Below are positions 16,877 to 24,143 of a DNA stretch of 64,000 nucleotides, in pieces. Source of the stretch: Aerococcus sp. Group 1 (GTDB lineage: Bacteria > Bacillota > Bacilli > Lactobacillales > Aerococcaceae). The stretch spans positions 372,001 through 436,000 of the forward strand of contig NC_015278.1 in the NCBI RefSeq assembly GCF_000193205.1. Reading direction: 5' to 3'. The translations under genes were made by a program, and so were the position numbers. The notes under the pieces are model-generated. The model did not search any database. It was not told where the DNA came from and saw only the letters and a list, made by a program, of their open reading frames with translations. Position 1 is the stretch's first letter. Every line of letters begins with the position of its first letter.

Positions 16877-17280
16877 TGGATAAAAAAGCAGTCAAACAAT
16901 TAAGCGGCCTGACCCTGGCTTACCTGGGGGACGCGGCCTGGGAAATCCAGGTGCGCACTCATTTAGTGGCTAGTGGACTTACCCGCCCCCATGATCTCCA
17001 TGAGCGGGCCACCCACTTTGTCAGTGCCAAGGCCCAAGCCAAACTGGTCAAGCACTTGTTGGATAGTCAGCTTTTAACGGAAGCGGAAGTAGGAATTTTT
17101 AAACGGGGACGTAACAGTCAGAGCCACAGCTCGGCGAAAAACGCGGATATCCACTCTTACCGGCTAGCGACGGGTTTGGAAGCCTTGATGGGCTACTTAT
17201 ACCTGGTGGATAGCGACCGCTTCCAGACCTTGACCCAAGCTAGCTTTGCATACTTAGAGGAGGATAAGGATGAGTCCTAA
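16876..17280 (+). CDS. mrnC: Mini-ribonuclease III
   Basis: 134 residues. The RNase III catalytic signature appears as LAYLGDAAWEIQVRTHLV near residue 10 and is followed by SAKAQAKLVKHLL and RGRNSQSHS...NADIHSYRLATGLEALMGYLYL, the MrnC form of the second acidic motif. It lacks the dsRNA-binding domain, as expected for this enzyme, which in Bacillus matures 23S rRNA 5' and 3' ends. The ATG overlaps the cysS stop (TAATGG) and the gene end overlaps the rlmB start by 11 bases, so translation is coupled. Position directly after cysS is the canonical one. Confidence 0.95.
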   Translation: MDKKAVKQLSGLTLAYLGDAAWEIQVRTHLVASGLTRPHDLHERATHFVSAKAQAKLVKHLLDSQLLTEAEVGIFKRGRNSQSHSSAKNADIHSYRLATGLEALMGYLYLVDSDRFQTLTQASFAYLEEDKDES

Positions 17281-18031
17281 ATCAAAAAAAGGGGCAAGAG
17301 ACTTAGTCCTGGGCTACCATGCAGTCCAAGCCGCCCTAGACAGCTCACAAAAAATCTACCAAGCCTACCTGCAAGAAGGCCAACATTCTAAACGCCATCA
17401 AGCAGTCGAAAAGGGTTTGCAGGACCGTCAGATTCCCATCAGTTACCGGTCTAAGCGCGACTTGGACCAGCTGACCCAGGGGGCTAACCACCAAGGTTTT
17501 GTTTTGGAAGTGGCAGCCTACCAGTATTATAGTGTCGATGATTTATTCCAACGAGCCAAAGAGCTGGGGGAAGATCCTTTCTTTATCCTCTTAGACGGGA
17601 TTATGGACCCCCATAACCTGGGCAGTATCTTACGGACAGCAGATGCCTGTGGGGCACATGGCATTATTATTCCTAAGCACCGGGCAGCTGGCGTGACCCC
17701 GACCGTGGCTAAGATTTCGACTGGGGCCATTGAATACCTGCCCGTAGCCCGGGTGACCAATATGACCCAGACCATTGAAGCTTTAAAAGAAAAAGGGGTT
17801 TGGGTATTTGGTACTGACATGGAAGGCCAGGACTATTGGGATATGGATGCCAGCTTACCAATTGCTGTAGTCATTGGTAACGAGGAGAAGGGAATTTCTC
17901 CTCGGGTCAAGAAGGCCTTAGACGGGGTCTTAACCATTCCCATGCGGGGCCATGTCCAGAGCTTGAATGCCTCTGTGGCGGCTGCCTTAGTCATGTATGA
18001 AGTCTATGGGAAACGGCGGCTGACCCCTTAA
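17270..18031 (+). CDS. rlmB: 23S rRNA (guanosine-2'-O-)-methyltransferase RlmB
   Basis: 253 residues of the SpoU/TrmH (SPOUT) family. An N-terminal substrate-binding domain (about residues 8-85, with GYHAVQAAL) is followed by the knotted methyltransferase domain: LLDGIMDPHNLGSILRTADACG (motif 1, near residue 105, with the catalytic Arg in RTAD), IGNEEKGISP (motif 2, near residue 203) and IPMRGHVQSLNASVAAAL (motif 3, near residue 222). It methylates G2251 of 23S rRNA using SAM. GAGGAGGATAAGG precedes ATG 17270, within mrnC. Operon position as in Bacillus (YacO). Confidence 0.94.
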   Translation: MSPKSKKGARDLVLGYHAVQAALDSSQKIYQAYLQEGQHSKRHQAVEKGLQDRQIPISYRSKRDLDQLTQGANHQGFVLEVAAYQYYSVDDLFQRAKELGEDPFFILLDGIMDPHNLGSILRTADACGAHGIIIPKHRAAGVTPTVAKISTGAIEYLPVARVTNMTQTIEALKEKGVWVFGTDMEGQDYWDMDASLPIAVVIGNEEKGISPRVKKALDGVLTIPMRGHVQSLNASVAAALVMYEVYGKRRLTP

Positions 18032-18057
18032 GAAATGCCAAGGTGGTGAAAAGATAT

Positions 18058-18594
18058 ATGCGCAGGGAAGTACTTATTGTGGATGGTTATAATATGATCG
18101 GGGCTTGGCCAGAACTGGTTAAACTCAAGGGCCAAGACGACATAGAAGGTGCCCGCGACCAATTGCTACAGCGCTTGTCTAATTATGCGGCTTACCATGC
18201 CTTGGCCTGTTGGGTGGTTTTTGATGCCATGTTTGTCCCGGGACTCTCCAAGTCCTATAAGAAGTACCGCTTGAATGTGGTCTTTACTGCTGAAGGGCAG
18301 ACGGCTGACTCTTACATTGAAGCCATGATCCAGCGGCAAGTGGGGGTCTTAACCAATGTCACGGTGGCCACCTCTGATTTGGCTGAACAGCGACTGGTCT
18401 TTCAACAGGGAGCTATCCGCCAATCCGCCCTGGAACTCTTAAAAAATGTTCAACAAACCGAAAAAAATATCCGCCGGGGCGAAAAGAATCACGACCGGCT
18501 CGCCTTGAATTACCAAAGGCGGAATCCTTGGACCTATCACCAATTACAAACGCTCAAGAATCTGCTGGATGATCTCAGTCAGAGTGAGGAGTAA
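18058..18594 (+). CDS. rae1: NYN-domain ribosome-associated endoribonuclease Rae1 (YacP)
   Basis: 178 residues from ATG 18058; AAGGTGG at 18040-18046 is the likely ribosome binding site, which rules out the in-frame GTG starts at 18043 and 18046 that lie in it. PIN-like NYN fold: ILIVDGYNMIGAW-type start (here LIVDGYNMIGAW at residues 6-17) carries the first catalytic Asp and Asn; VFDAMFVPG near residue 58, GQTADSYIEAMI near residue 83 and VATSDLAEQR near residue 103 supply the other acidic residues. In Bacillus the homologue cleaves mRNA in the ribosomal A site. Canonical place between rlmB and sigH. Confidence 0.9.
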   Translation: MRREVLIVDGYNMIGAWPELVKLKGQDDIEGARDQLLQRLSNYAAYHALACWVVFDAMFVPGLSKSYKKYRLNVVFTAEGQTADSYIEAMIQRQVGVLTNVTVATSDLAEQRLVFQQGAIRQSALELLKNVQQTEKNIRRGEKNHDRLALNYQRRNPWTYHQLQTLKNLLDDLSQSEE

Positions 18595-18606
18595 TGGAGT
18601 GATACC

Positions 18607-19227
18607 GTGGAAGAAATGCTTTCCTATGAGGAAATGGAAAACCAAGATTTAATTCATTTGTTAGTGGAAGGCCGCGATGATCAGGCCTTTGAAGTTTTAT
18701 ATGAGCGCCATCGTTCAACCGTTTATTTCTTTTTGCGTAAGTATTATGGCCATATTGAAGATGTGGATGACTATTTTCAATTAGCGGCCATCAGTCTCTA
18801 TGAAGTCTGCCAGGACTACCAGGCCAAGACCCTGGGCTACAGCTATAGTCTCTTTACTGCCTTAGGACGACGGATTGAAAGTCGGATCATTGACCAAATG
18901 CGTAAGCAAGGCTCCAAAAAACGCCTCCCCAAAGCAAAAACGGTCTACTATGACGGGATCGTCTGTGAAGACGGGGGACCTGCCTTCCTTAACCAGATTC
19001 CCCAACGGCATTATTCCAGTCCGGACCAGGCCTATTTATTGAAGGAAAGCTACCAAGCTTACCAGCTGACCCTGTCTCCCCTAGAAAGGGCAGTCTTAAA
19101 TGGTCACCTAGCTCAAAAAAGTGATGAGTCCTTGGCCCAAGACTTGGGGGTGTCAGTCAAGCAGGTGAGGCATGCCTATTACCGCTTGCGGGCCAAGTGG
19201 CGCCGTCACCAGGCTGAAGAGGATTAA
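18607..19227 (+). CDS. SigH/ComX-like alternative sigma factor
   Basis: 206 residues from GTG 18607, with GGAG eight bases upstream. Sigma-70 region 2 is visible as FEVLYERHRSTVYFFLRKYY near residue 28 and DDYFQLAAISLYEVCQDY near residue 58; region 4 near residues 150-200 holds a helix-turn-helix (SDESLAQDLGVSVKQVRHAYYRL). Region 3 is short. The locus, between rae1 and rpmG, is that of sigH in Bacillus; in Lactobacillales SigH/ComX homologues control competence genes. The sequence is divergent, so the regulon is uncertain, but a prepilin peptidase gene elsewhere in this window fits a competence role. Confidence 0.8.
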   Translation: MEEMLSYEEMENQDLIHLLVEGRDDQAFEVLYERHRSTVYFFLRKYYGHIEDVDDYFQLAAISLYEVCQDYQAKTLGYSYSLFTALGRRIESRIIDQMRKQGSKKRLPKAKTVYYDGIVCEDGGPAFLNQIPQRHYSSPDQAYLLKESYQAYQLTLSPLERAVLNGHLAQKSDESLAQDLGVSVKQVRHAYYRLRAKWRRHQAEED

Positions 19228-19314
19228 CTGCCGGGCACTTTTCCTAATAAAAAGTTGACTTTGACTCCTAAAGTCGTTACCATGTTTAAGATGGAAGAGA
19301 AAAGGAGCTTGACT

Positions 19315-19467
19315 ATGGCATCCAATAAAATCATTTTAGCTTGTTCTGAGTGTGGTTCGCGCAATTACACCATTAAGAGTAATAACACGGCCCGCACCGA
19401 GCGACTTGAAGTGAAGAAGTACTGTCGCTTCTGCAACAAGCACACCTTGCATAAGGAAACCAAGTAG
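19315..19467 (+). CDS. rpmG: 50S ribosomal protein L33
   Basis: 50-residue L33 starting [18 protein letters not shown] at ATG 19315, with AAAGGAG at 19300-19306. The open frame extends upstream to 19255, but that extension lacks a ribosome binding site and family support. Two CxxC pairs (CSEC and CRFC) form the zinc ribbon, so this is the zinc-containing (C+) L33 type. Ends KHTLHKETK, typical for the family. It sits immediately before secE, as in other bacilli. Confidence 0.95.
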   Translation: MASNKIILACSECGSRNYTIKSNNTARTERLEVKKYCRFCNKHTLHKETK

Positions 19468-19489
19468 GATTAGTTATTGAGGAGAGCAT

Positions 19490-19654
19490 ATGATTAACGC
19501 ATTTAAAGAACTAAAAAAGGTCACCTGGCCCAGCGGACGTGAATTACGTCGCGATACCGCTATCGTTATCGTTACCATCATCATCATGGCCTTCTTCTTA
19601 GGGCTCACTGATGAAATCGTTACCCAATTATTTAACCTCTATATCCAACTCTAA
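19490..19654 (+). CDS. secE: Preprotein translocase subunit SecE
   Basis: 54 residues, MINAFKELKKVTWPSGREL at the start with the conserved cytoplasmic KKVTWPS motif, then a single transmembrane segment (about residues 22-41, IVIVTIIIMAFFLGLTDEIV) and a short tail ending NLYIQL. It is the essential small SecYEG subunit of the protein translocase in the cytoplasmic membrane. GAGGAGAG precedes ATG 19490. The rpmG-secE-nusG order is canonical. Confidence 0.96.
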   Translation: MINAFKELKKVTWPSGRELRRDTAIVIVTIIIMAFFLGLTDEIVTQLFNLYIQL

Positions 19655-19684
19655 AAGAGACCCTTAGCTGGGCTTACGGGGCGC

Positions 19685-19712
19685 TTGCCTCTCTTTGTGA
19701 GTGTGGTATAAT
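19685..19712 (+). promoter_or_regulatory. Promoter for nusG
   Basis: TTGCCT (19685-19690), 16-base spacer, TGGTATAAT extended -10 (TATAAT 19707-19712). The transcript would start near 19719. Confidence 0.72.
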
Positions 19713-19730
19713 AACAGCAAGTAAACAAGG

Positions 19731-19756
19731 ACCTTTCCCTAGCGGAAGGTTTTTTC
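19731..19756 (+). terminator. Terminator hairpin in the nusG leader
   Basis: ACCTTTCC / GGAAGGT stem followed by six Ts. It lies only about 12 bases after the predicted nusG transcription start and 25 bases before the gene, so it may terminate readthrough from secE or attenuate nusG. Confidence 0.75.
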
Positions 19757-19780
19757 ATTTAGGATAAAAAGGAGAGACTT

Positions 19781-20341
19781 ATGGCGACTGAAATTGAACC
19801 ACAAAAACAATGGTATGTCCTGCATACTTATTCAGGATACGAAAATAAAGTCAAAGAAAACTTGGAAAGCCGGATCACTTCCATGGATATGGAGGAATAT
19901 ATCTTCCGCGTGGTCGTTCCAGAAGAAGAAAAATTACAAAAAAACAAATCAGGCCAAGAAAAAGTAGTGAAGACCCAAACCTTCCCGGGCTATGTCTTCG
20001 TAGAAATGATTATGAGTGACGAAGCCTGGTTTGTGGTCCGCAATACCCCTAACGTGACCGGTTTTCTCGGTTCTCACGGTCAAGGGTCTAAACCCGTCCC
20101 CCTACTTCCAGATGAAGTTCACCGCCTCTTACGTTCTCAAGGCATCTCTGCGCCTAAACGCGATATCAGCTTTGAGGATGGGGAAGTGGTGGAAGTTATC
20201 GATGGCGCCTTCCTTGGTTTAGAGGGTCGGATTGAAGAAATTGATGAAGAACACCAAAAACTCAAATTAACCATTGAAATGTTTGGCCGGGAAACCATCG
20301 CTGAAGTGGACTTTGACCAAGTGGATAAGCTAGACGCTTAA
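19781..20341 (+). CDS. nusG: Transcription termination/antitermination factor NusG
   Basis: 186 residues. NGN domain with QWYVLHTYSGYENKVKENLE at the start, VVPEEE near residue 46, the KTFPGY-like TQTFPGYVFVEM near residue 66 and VRNTPNVTGFLG near residue 87. A KOW domain follows at about 130-183 with FEDGEVVEVIDGAFLGLEGRI. It binds RNA polymerase and modulates pausing and Rho/ribosome coupling. AAAGGAGAG precedes the ATG. It directly precedes the L11 operon except for one small membrane-protein gene. Confidence 0.97.
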   Translation: MATEIEPQKQWYVLHTYSGYENKVKENLESRITSMDMEEYIFRVVVPEEEKLQKNKSGQEKVVKTQTFPGYVFVEMIMSDEAWFVVRNTPNVTGFLGSHGQGSKPVPLLPDEVHRLLRSQGISAPKRDISFEDGEVVEVIDGAFLGLEGRIEEIDEEHQKLKLTIEMFGRETIAEVDFDQVDKLDA

Positions 20342-20372
20342 GTCTAGACCTTGACGAGGGGAGGTATGGGAC

Positions 20373-20651
20373 ATGGCCTGGTTATGGCTATTTTTATTGG
20401 CGGTTGTTATCGGTAGCCTCTTGGGTCAAGTGCTCAACCACAAGGTCAAGACGGGCGCCATCCTGCCTTGTATCTTCTGGACCTTGCTGGGAGCCGGACT
20501 GGGCCAAGTCTTAGTGAGCGGCTGGCATCTCTTTGTGGTCTCGCTCTCCTGGCTGACTGTCCTTCCCCTAGCCCTCCTGTTTGGGATGGCCTATAGTGCC
20601 TACTATAATTACCGACACCGCTACCGTAGTGAACAAATGGATAAAAGTTAA
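20373..20651 (+). CDS. Small membrane protein of unknown function
   Basis: 92 residues, MAWLWLFLLAVVIGSLLG at the start, with three hydrophobic segments (about residues 2-20, 28-48 and 54-75) and a basic C-terminal end (YNYRHRYRSEQMDKS). I recognise no family; the Gly-rich helices recall small integral proteins of the SdpI/GlsB type but without motif support. GAGGGGAGG precedes the ATG, and the gene starts 31 bases after nusG, so it is likely co-transcribed. Real-gene status rests on the ribosome binding site and its fit between two genes. Confidence 0.65.
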   Translation: MAWLWLFLLAVVIGSLLGQVLNHKVKTGAILPCIFWTLLGAGLGQVLVSGWHLFVVSLSWLTVLPLALLFGMAYSAYYNYRHRYRSEQMDKS

Positions 20652-20659
20652 AATATCAC

Positions 20660-20688
20660 TTGCAAAGCGTGTTGCTTTGTGCTTTAAT
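20660..20688 (+). promoter_or_regulatory. Promoter for rplK-rplA
   Basis: TTGCAA (20660-20665), 17-base spacer, TTTAAT (20683-20688). Confidence 0.6.
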
Positions 20689-20725
20689 AATGTATTGTGT
20701 ACGTCCTCTTAGAAGACGCTACAAC

Positions 20726-20762
20726 TGTGGGAGGAGAAATCTTTAAACTCCACTAAACCACA
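20726..20762 (+). promoter_or_regulatory. Leader hairpin before rplK, possible L1-binding site
   Basis: TGTGG (20726-20730) / CCACA (20758-20762) enclosing GGAG / CTCC with internal loops. Autoregulation of L11-L1 operons by ribosomal protein L1 binding an rRNA-like hairpin in the leader is established in bacteria; equating this hairpin with that site is inference. Confidence 0.4.
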
Positions 20763-20792
20763 ACACGGACAAGAACTAAGGAGGAATGTTTC

Positions 20793-21218
20793 GTGGCTAA
20801 AAAAGTAGACTCAGTTGTTAAATTACAAATCCCTGCTGGGCAAGCAAGTCCTGCACCACCTGTTGGTCCTGCATTAGGTCAAGCGGGTATTAACATTATG
20901 GGATTCTGTAAAGAATTTAACGCTAAAACTCAAGAACAACAAGGATACGTTATTCCTGTTGTGATTACTGTTTATGAAGACCGTTCATTTACTTTTGTTA
21001 CCAAGACCCCACCAGCAGCAGACTTATTGAAGAAAGCCGCTAATGTGGAAAAAGGTTCCGGCGAACCTAACAAGAACAAAGTCGCTACCGTAACAAAAGA
21101 TCAAGTACGTGAAATTGCAGAAACCAAAATGCAAGATCTTAACGCAGCCGACGTTGAAGCTGCTATGCGTTTGATTGAAGGTACTGCACGTTCAATGGGA
21201 ATCGTTGTAGAAGGCTAA
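20793..21218 (+). CDS. rplK: 50S ribosomal protein L11
   Basis: 141 residues, GTG start with AAGGAGGAATG upstream. Family landmarks are [29 protein letters not shown] at the N-terminal domain, [17 protein letters not shown] near residue 65 and the C-terminal rRNA-binding domain ending in [13 protein letters not shown]. It forms the GTPase-associated centre with 23S rRNA and the L10-L12 stalk. rplA follows 107 bases later. Confidence 0.98.
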   Translation: MAKKVDSVVKLQIPAGQASPAPPVGPALGQAGINIMGFCKEFNAKTQEQQGYVIPVVITVYEDRSFTFVTKTPPAADLLKKAANVEKGSGEPNKNKVATVTKDQVREIAETKMQDLNAADVEAAMRLIEGTARSMGIVVEG

Positions 21219-21325
21219 TCCCTAGCAAACGTTGTCTAGATCGCTCAGTCAATCGCCATAATACCTTTTTGGTGTTATGAGTGGGAGGACTATCCGTTAA
21301 AACCACATAGGAGGAATGAAATAAA

Positions 21326-22027
21326 ATGGCAAAACAATCTAAGAAATTAAAAGCAGCATACGAAAAAATCGATGCGAACAAAAAATACGATGCCAAAGAG
21401 GCTATCGAATTATTAAAAGACATTGACTTCGCTAATTTTGATGCTTCCTTTGAAGTATCTTACCGTTTAGGGATTGAAGTGAAGAAAAACGACCAACAAA
21501 TCCGTGGGGCTATGGTTCTACCTAAGGGAACCGGTAAGAGCCAAACTGTTTTAGTCTTTGCCCAAGGGGAAAAAGCCCAAGAAGCTAAAGATGCTGGCGC
21601 GGATTACGTTGGTGACGACGACTTAGTTCAAAAAATCAACGATGGTTGGATGGACTTCGACGTTGTTGTAGCAACCCCAGACATGATGGGTAAAATTGGC
21701 CGTTTAGGTCGGGTATTAGGGCCTAAAGGTTTAATGCCTAACCCTAAAACGGGTACCGTTACCCAAGATGTCACCAAAGCTGTTAACGACATCAAAGCTG
21801 GTCAAATTGAATACCGTGCTGACAACGGTGGGAACGTGCATACCTTAATTGGTAAAGTTTCCTTCAGCACTGAAGACTTACTTGAAAACTTCAAGGCAAT
21901 TCATGAAACCTTAGTACGTGAAAAACCAGCTGCCGCTAAGGGTCGTTATATTAAGAACTTAGTAGTTACAACAACCATGGGCCCTGGTATCCAAGTGGAC
22001 CCAAGCTCAATCGGTGAAGACATCTAA
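21326..22027 (+). CDS. rplA: 50S ribosomal protein L1
   Basis: 233 residues, starting [14 protein letters not shown] with GGAGGAATG ahead. Conserved L1 segments include [12 protein letters not shown] near residue 55, [19 protein letters not shown] near residue 128 and IGKVSF near residue 170. It forms the mobile L1 stalk at the E site and usually represses its own operon. A strong terminator follows, so the L11-L1 and L10-L12 units are separate. Confidence 0.98.
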   Translation: MAKQSKKLKAAYEKIDANKKYDAKEAIELLKDIDFANFDASFEVSYRLGIEVKKNDQQIRGAMVLPKGTGKSQTVLVFAQGEKAQEAKDAGADYVGDDDLVQKINDGWMDFDVVVATPDMMGKIGRLGRVLGPKGLMPNPKTGTVTQDVTKAVNDIKAGQIEYRADNGGNVHTLIGKVSFSTEDLLENFKAIHETLVREKPAAAKGRYIKNLVVTTTMGPGIQVDPSSIGEDI

Positions 22028-22042
22028 TTCAATGAATAAAGA

Positions 22043-22077
22043 AGAGAGTCTGGGACAAAAGTCTCGGACTCTTTTTG
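22043..22077 (+). terminator. Intrinsic terminator after rplA
   Basis: AGAGTC..GAC / GTC..GACTCT stem with an AAAA loop and a five-T tail. Confidence 0.88.
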
Positions 22078-22130
22078 CTTACAATTAGTCTTAAAACAAA
22101 ATGGACTTGGTAAATCATTATGAGCAGGAG

Positions 22131-22415
22131 TGGCGCTTTGAAATGGGTCCTTAGCCATGAATAAGCAAGTATTAGGGTGCGAGGACTAGCGCGGGGCTTT
22201 CGTTCACTGGAGCAAGTCACCAGAGCAGTCTATAAGACTGCGGCGGGGACTTGTGAAGTGACACGCAAGCTGCTAGGCCGAACCCGACTCGATGTGAATT
22301 ACCGGCTAGTAGGCATCAGCCGTACTAGCCCTTTGAAGCTCGCTAAGTGAGGGACCTTGGCCCGAACTGCTGCCATGGCTTTTCAACGACCACATTTCAA
22401 AAGCAGAGCAGATGC
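22131..22415 (+). repeat. Element B copy 1 (long form)
   Basis: About 285 bp with long inverted ends: GGCGCTTTGAAAT..TAGCCATG on the left pairs with CATGGCTTTTCAACGACC..ATTTCAAAAGC on the right. Inside are further hairpins, including GGCTAGTA.GGC-ATCA-GCC.TACTAGCC (22304-22330). A shorter relative lies at 59904-60060 (copy 2). It sits between the rplA terminator and the rplJ promoter, with no open frame. Likely a non-coding mobile or structured-RNA element; I do not recognise the family. Confidence 0.75.
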
Positions 22416-22459
22416 TCATAACGATTTACATTTAGGTCTATATTTTTTCAAAAAAAGTG

Positions 22460-22488
22460 TTGACAAGTTCAAGTGATTTCAGTATTAT
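22460..22488 (+). promoter_or_regulatory. Promoter for rplJ-rplL
   Basis: Consensus TTGACA (22460-22465), 17-base spacer, TATTAT (22483-22488). Confidence 0.85.
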
Positions 22489-22514
22489 ATTCAATATGTT
22501 GATTATTTAAATCA

Positions 22515-22660
22515 AAGCGAACCGAAGACAGTTAGTGGCTCTGGGCCTTAATTTCTAACCGAGGGAGATAATAACACTATAAGCCTTATAGTGTCTGCAT
22601 AATCTCTGTGTCTTTTGGGGACATGGAGTTTTTTATTGCTTATAAAAAACTCTATCTTAT
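22515..22660 (+). ncRNA. Ribosomal protein L10 leader
   Basis: Contains the L10-leader signature ACCGAAGACAG, an AG-rich return strand CTAACCGAGG, and a nine-base-pair hairpin ACACTATAA / TTATAGTGT (22574-22594) inside GGAGAT / ATCTC. The L10-L12 complex binds this kink-turn-containing leader to repress rplJ-rplL (established, Rfam L10_leader family). A perfect 11-bp hairpin GAGTTTTTTAT / ATAAAAAACTC (22626-22652) with a loose T-rich tail follows and may be the attenuator. Confidence 0.85.
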
Positions 22661-22680
22661 TTTATCGGAGGTGAAACTGA

Positions 22681-23199
22681 GTGAGTGAACAAGCTATTGC
22701 TAAAAAACAACAAGAAGTTGATGCAATTGTTGAACGTATTAATAATTCAATTTCCTTCGTGGTAGTTGACTATTTAGGTCTTACAGTTTCTGAGGTTACT
22801 GAGTTGCGTAAACAATTACGTGACGAAGATGTTTTCTTCAAAGTAATTAAGAATACCATGATGCGTCGTGCTTTAGACCAAGCTGGTATTGAATACCATG
22901 AAGAAGTCTTCCAAGGACCTACTGCTGTGGCTTTCAGTGCTGAAGATGCTGTTGCACCAGCACGTATCTTAGCAAACTTTGCTAAGGATGCTGATGCCCT
23001 AACACTTAAGGGTGGGGTTATCGATGGTAAGATCATGTCTAAAGAAGAAATCCACAAGATTGCTTCCTTACCAAGCCGCGACGGTTTACTATCTATGTTA
23101 CTTTCTGTATTGCAAGCACCAGTCCGCAACGTGGCTTATGCTGTTAAAGCAGTACAAGACAAGATGGAAGAAGATGCTCCAGCTGAAGCAGCTGAATAA
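22681..23199 (+). CDS. rplJ: 50S ribosomal protein L10
   Basis: 172 residues, GTG start with GGAGGTG upstream. N-terminal rRNA-binding domain with [19 protein letters not shown] near residue 24 and [11 protein letters not shown] near residue 56; C-terminal helix ([18 protein letters not shown]) that binds L12 dimers; ends in an acidic Ala-rich tail. Scaffold of the ribosomal stalk and, with L12, repressor of its own operon through the upstream leader. Confidence 0.98.
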   Translation: MSEQAIAKKQQEVDAIVERINNSISFVVVDYLGLTVSEVTELRKQLRDEDVFFKVIKNTMMRRALDQAGIEYHEEVFQGPTAVAFSAEDAVAPARILANFAKDADALTLKGGVIDGKIMSKEEIHKIASLPSRDGLLSMLLSVLQAPVRNVAYAVKAVQDKMEEDAPAEAAE

Positions 23200-23267
23200 T
23201 CAGTGGCTTTTAGCTTAATGATGTAGAATCCCAAAGAAATCACTTAAATAAATGGAGGAATTTAAAG

Positions 23268-23639
23268 ATGGCTTTAAATATTGAACAAATTATTGCTGAC
23301 TTAAAAGAAGCAACAATCTTAGAATTAGCTGACTTAGTATCAGCAATTGAAGAAGAATTCGGCGTTTCTGCTGCAGCTCCTGTAGCAGTTGCAGGTGCAG
23401 GTGCTGGTGAAGCAGCAGCTGAAGAAAAAACTGAATTTGACGTTGAATTAACCGAAGCAGGCGCAGCTAAGATCAAAGTGATCAAAGCAGTTCGTGAAGC
23501 AACAGGTTTAGGCTTGAAAGAAGCTAAAGACTTAGTTGACGGCGCTCCAGCAGTTGTTAAAGAAGGTCTTCCTAAAGAAGAAGCCGAAGCTCTTAAAGCT
23601 GCTATCGAAGAAGCCGGCGGTAAAGCTGAACTTAAATAA
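23268..23639 (+). CDS. rplL: 50S ribosomal protein L7/L12
   Basis: 123 residues: N-terminal dimerisation helix ([17 protein letters not shown]), Ala-rich hinge about residues 38-55, and the C-terminal factor-binding domain with [31 protein letters not shown] and [19 protein letters not shown]. It recruits translational GTPases to the ribosome. TGGAGGAA precedes the ATG; the second gene of the L10 operon, ended by a strong terminator. In bacilli rpoB usually follows within a kilobase; here it is 14 kb away. Confidence 0.98.
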   Translation: MALNIEQIIADLKEATILELADLVSAIEEEFGVSAAAPVAVAGAGAGEAAAEEKTEFDVELTEAGAAKIKVIKAVREATGLGLKEAKDLVDGAPAVVKEGLPKEEAEALKAAIEEAGGKAELK

Positions 23640-23654
23640 TCATCTTAATGATGA

Positions 23655-23689
23655 AAAGAGTTGTAACATCAGTTACAGCTCTTTTTTTA
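23655..23689 (+). terminator. Intrinsic terminator after rplL
   Basis: AAGAG.TGTAAC / GTTACA.CTCTT stem with an ATCA loop followed by seven Ts. Confidence 0.9.
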
Positions 23690-23692
23690 TTA

Positions 23693-23812
23693 GAGTGTGA
23701 CAAGCGCGCCAAAGAGCAAGACCACTGGAAGAAAAAGACGCAAAAATTCTCAAAGAGAATTTGTCGTCATTATCTGAAGTGGATGCTTGCTCTGCGCTTG
23801 GAACACGTTTTA
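23693..23812 (+). repeat. Element A copy 2
   Basis: 120-bp copy beginning GAGTGTGAC three bases after the rplL terminator. Arms AAGCGC..AGAGCAAG / CTTGCTCTGCGCTT as in copy 1; tip hairpin AAATTCTC-AAA-GAGAATTT, i.e. the tip stem differs from copy 1 on both sides. Confidence 0.9.
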
Positions 23813-23816
23813 AGTA

Positions 23817-23936
23817 GAGTGCGACAGTCACACCAAAGGACGAAACCACTGGAGCTAAAGAGAGAAAGAATTCTTGAAAAGAATTCGTCTCCCTTTAGTG
23901 AAGTGGACGTTCGTCCTGTGACTGGAGCAGGTTTGA
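23817..23936 (+). repeat. Element A copy 3
   Basis: Head-to-tail with copy 2, four bases apart. Arms are entirely different from copy 2 yet mutually complementary: AGTCAC..AGGACGAA on the left, TTCGTCCTGTGACT on the right; tip GAATTCTT-GAA-AAGAATTC. Ends GGAGCAGGTTTGA. Confidence 0.9.
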
Positions 23937-23939
23937 GTA

Positions 23940-23962
23940 GAGTGTGACTGGAGCACGTTTTA
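23940..23962 (+). repeat. Element A remnant (left end joined to right end)
   Basis: GAGTGTGAC joined directly to TGGAGCACGTTTTA: the whole stem has been lost between the two conserved ends. Third in the head-to-tail array. Confidence 0.7.
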
Positions 23963-24107
23963 GATATATTCATAACTCAAAGAGTTTAAGATGTTTTGTC
24001 TTAAGCTCTTTTTATTTACTGGGGAATTGTCATCAGCATGGCTAATAAGCTCCTTGAAGGGTGATGAAAAAGCATATTATCTTTCAAAAAATCCCCTCTA
24101 GGTCTGC

Positions 24108-24113
24108 TATAAT
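24108..24113 (+). promoter_or_regulatory. -10 element of the kdgR-like gene
   Basis: Perfect TATAAT 30 bases before the start codon; no clear -35. Confidence 0.5.
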
Positions 24114-24143
24114 AGATAGGACTAAATAGGAAAGGGATTAGTA

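Noticed and set aside
23693..23962. CRISPR-like array
   Set aside because: The units are ~120 bp palindromes directly joined, without short repeats and unique spacers, and there are no cas genes.
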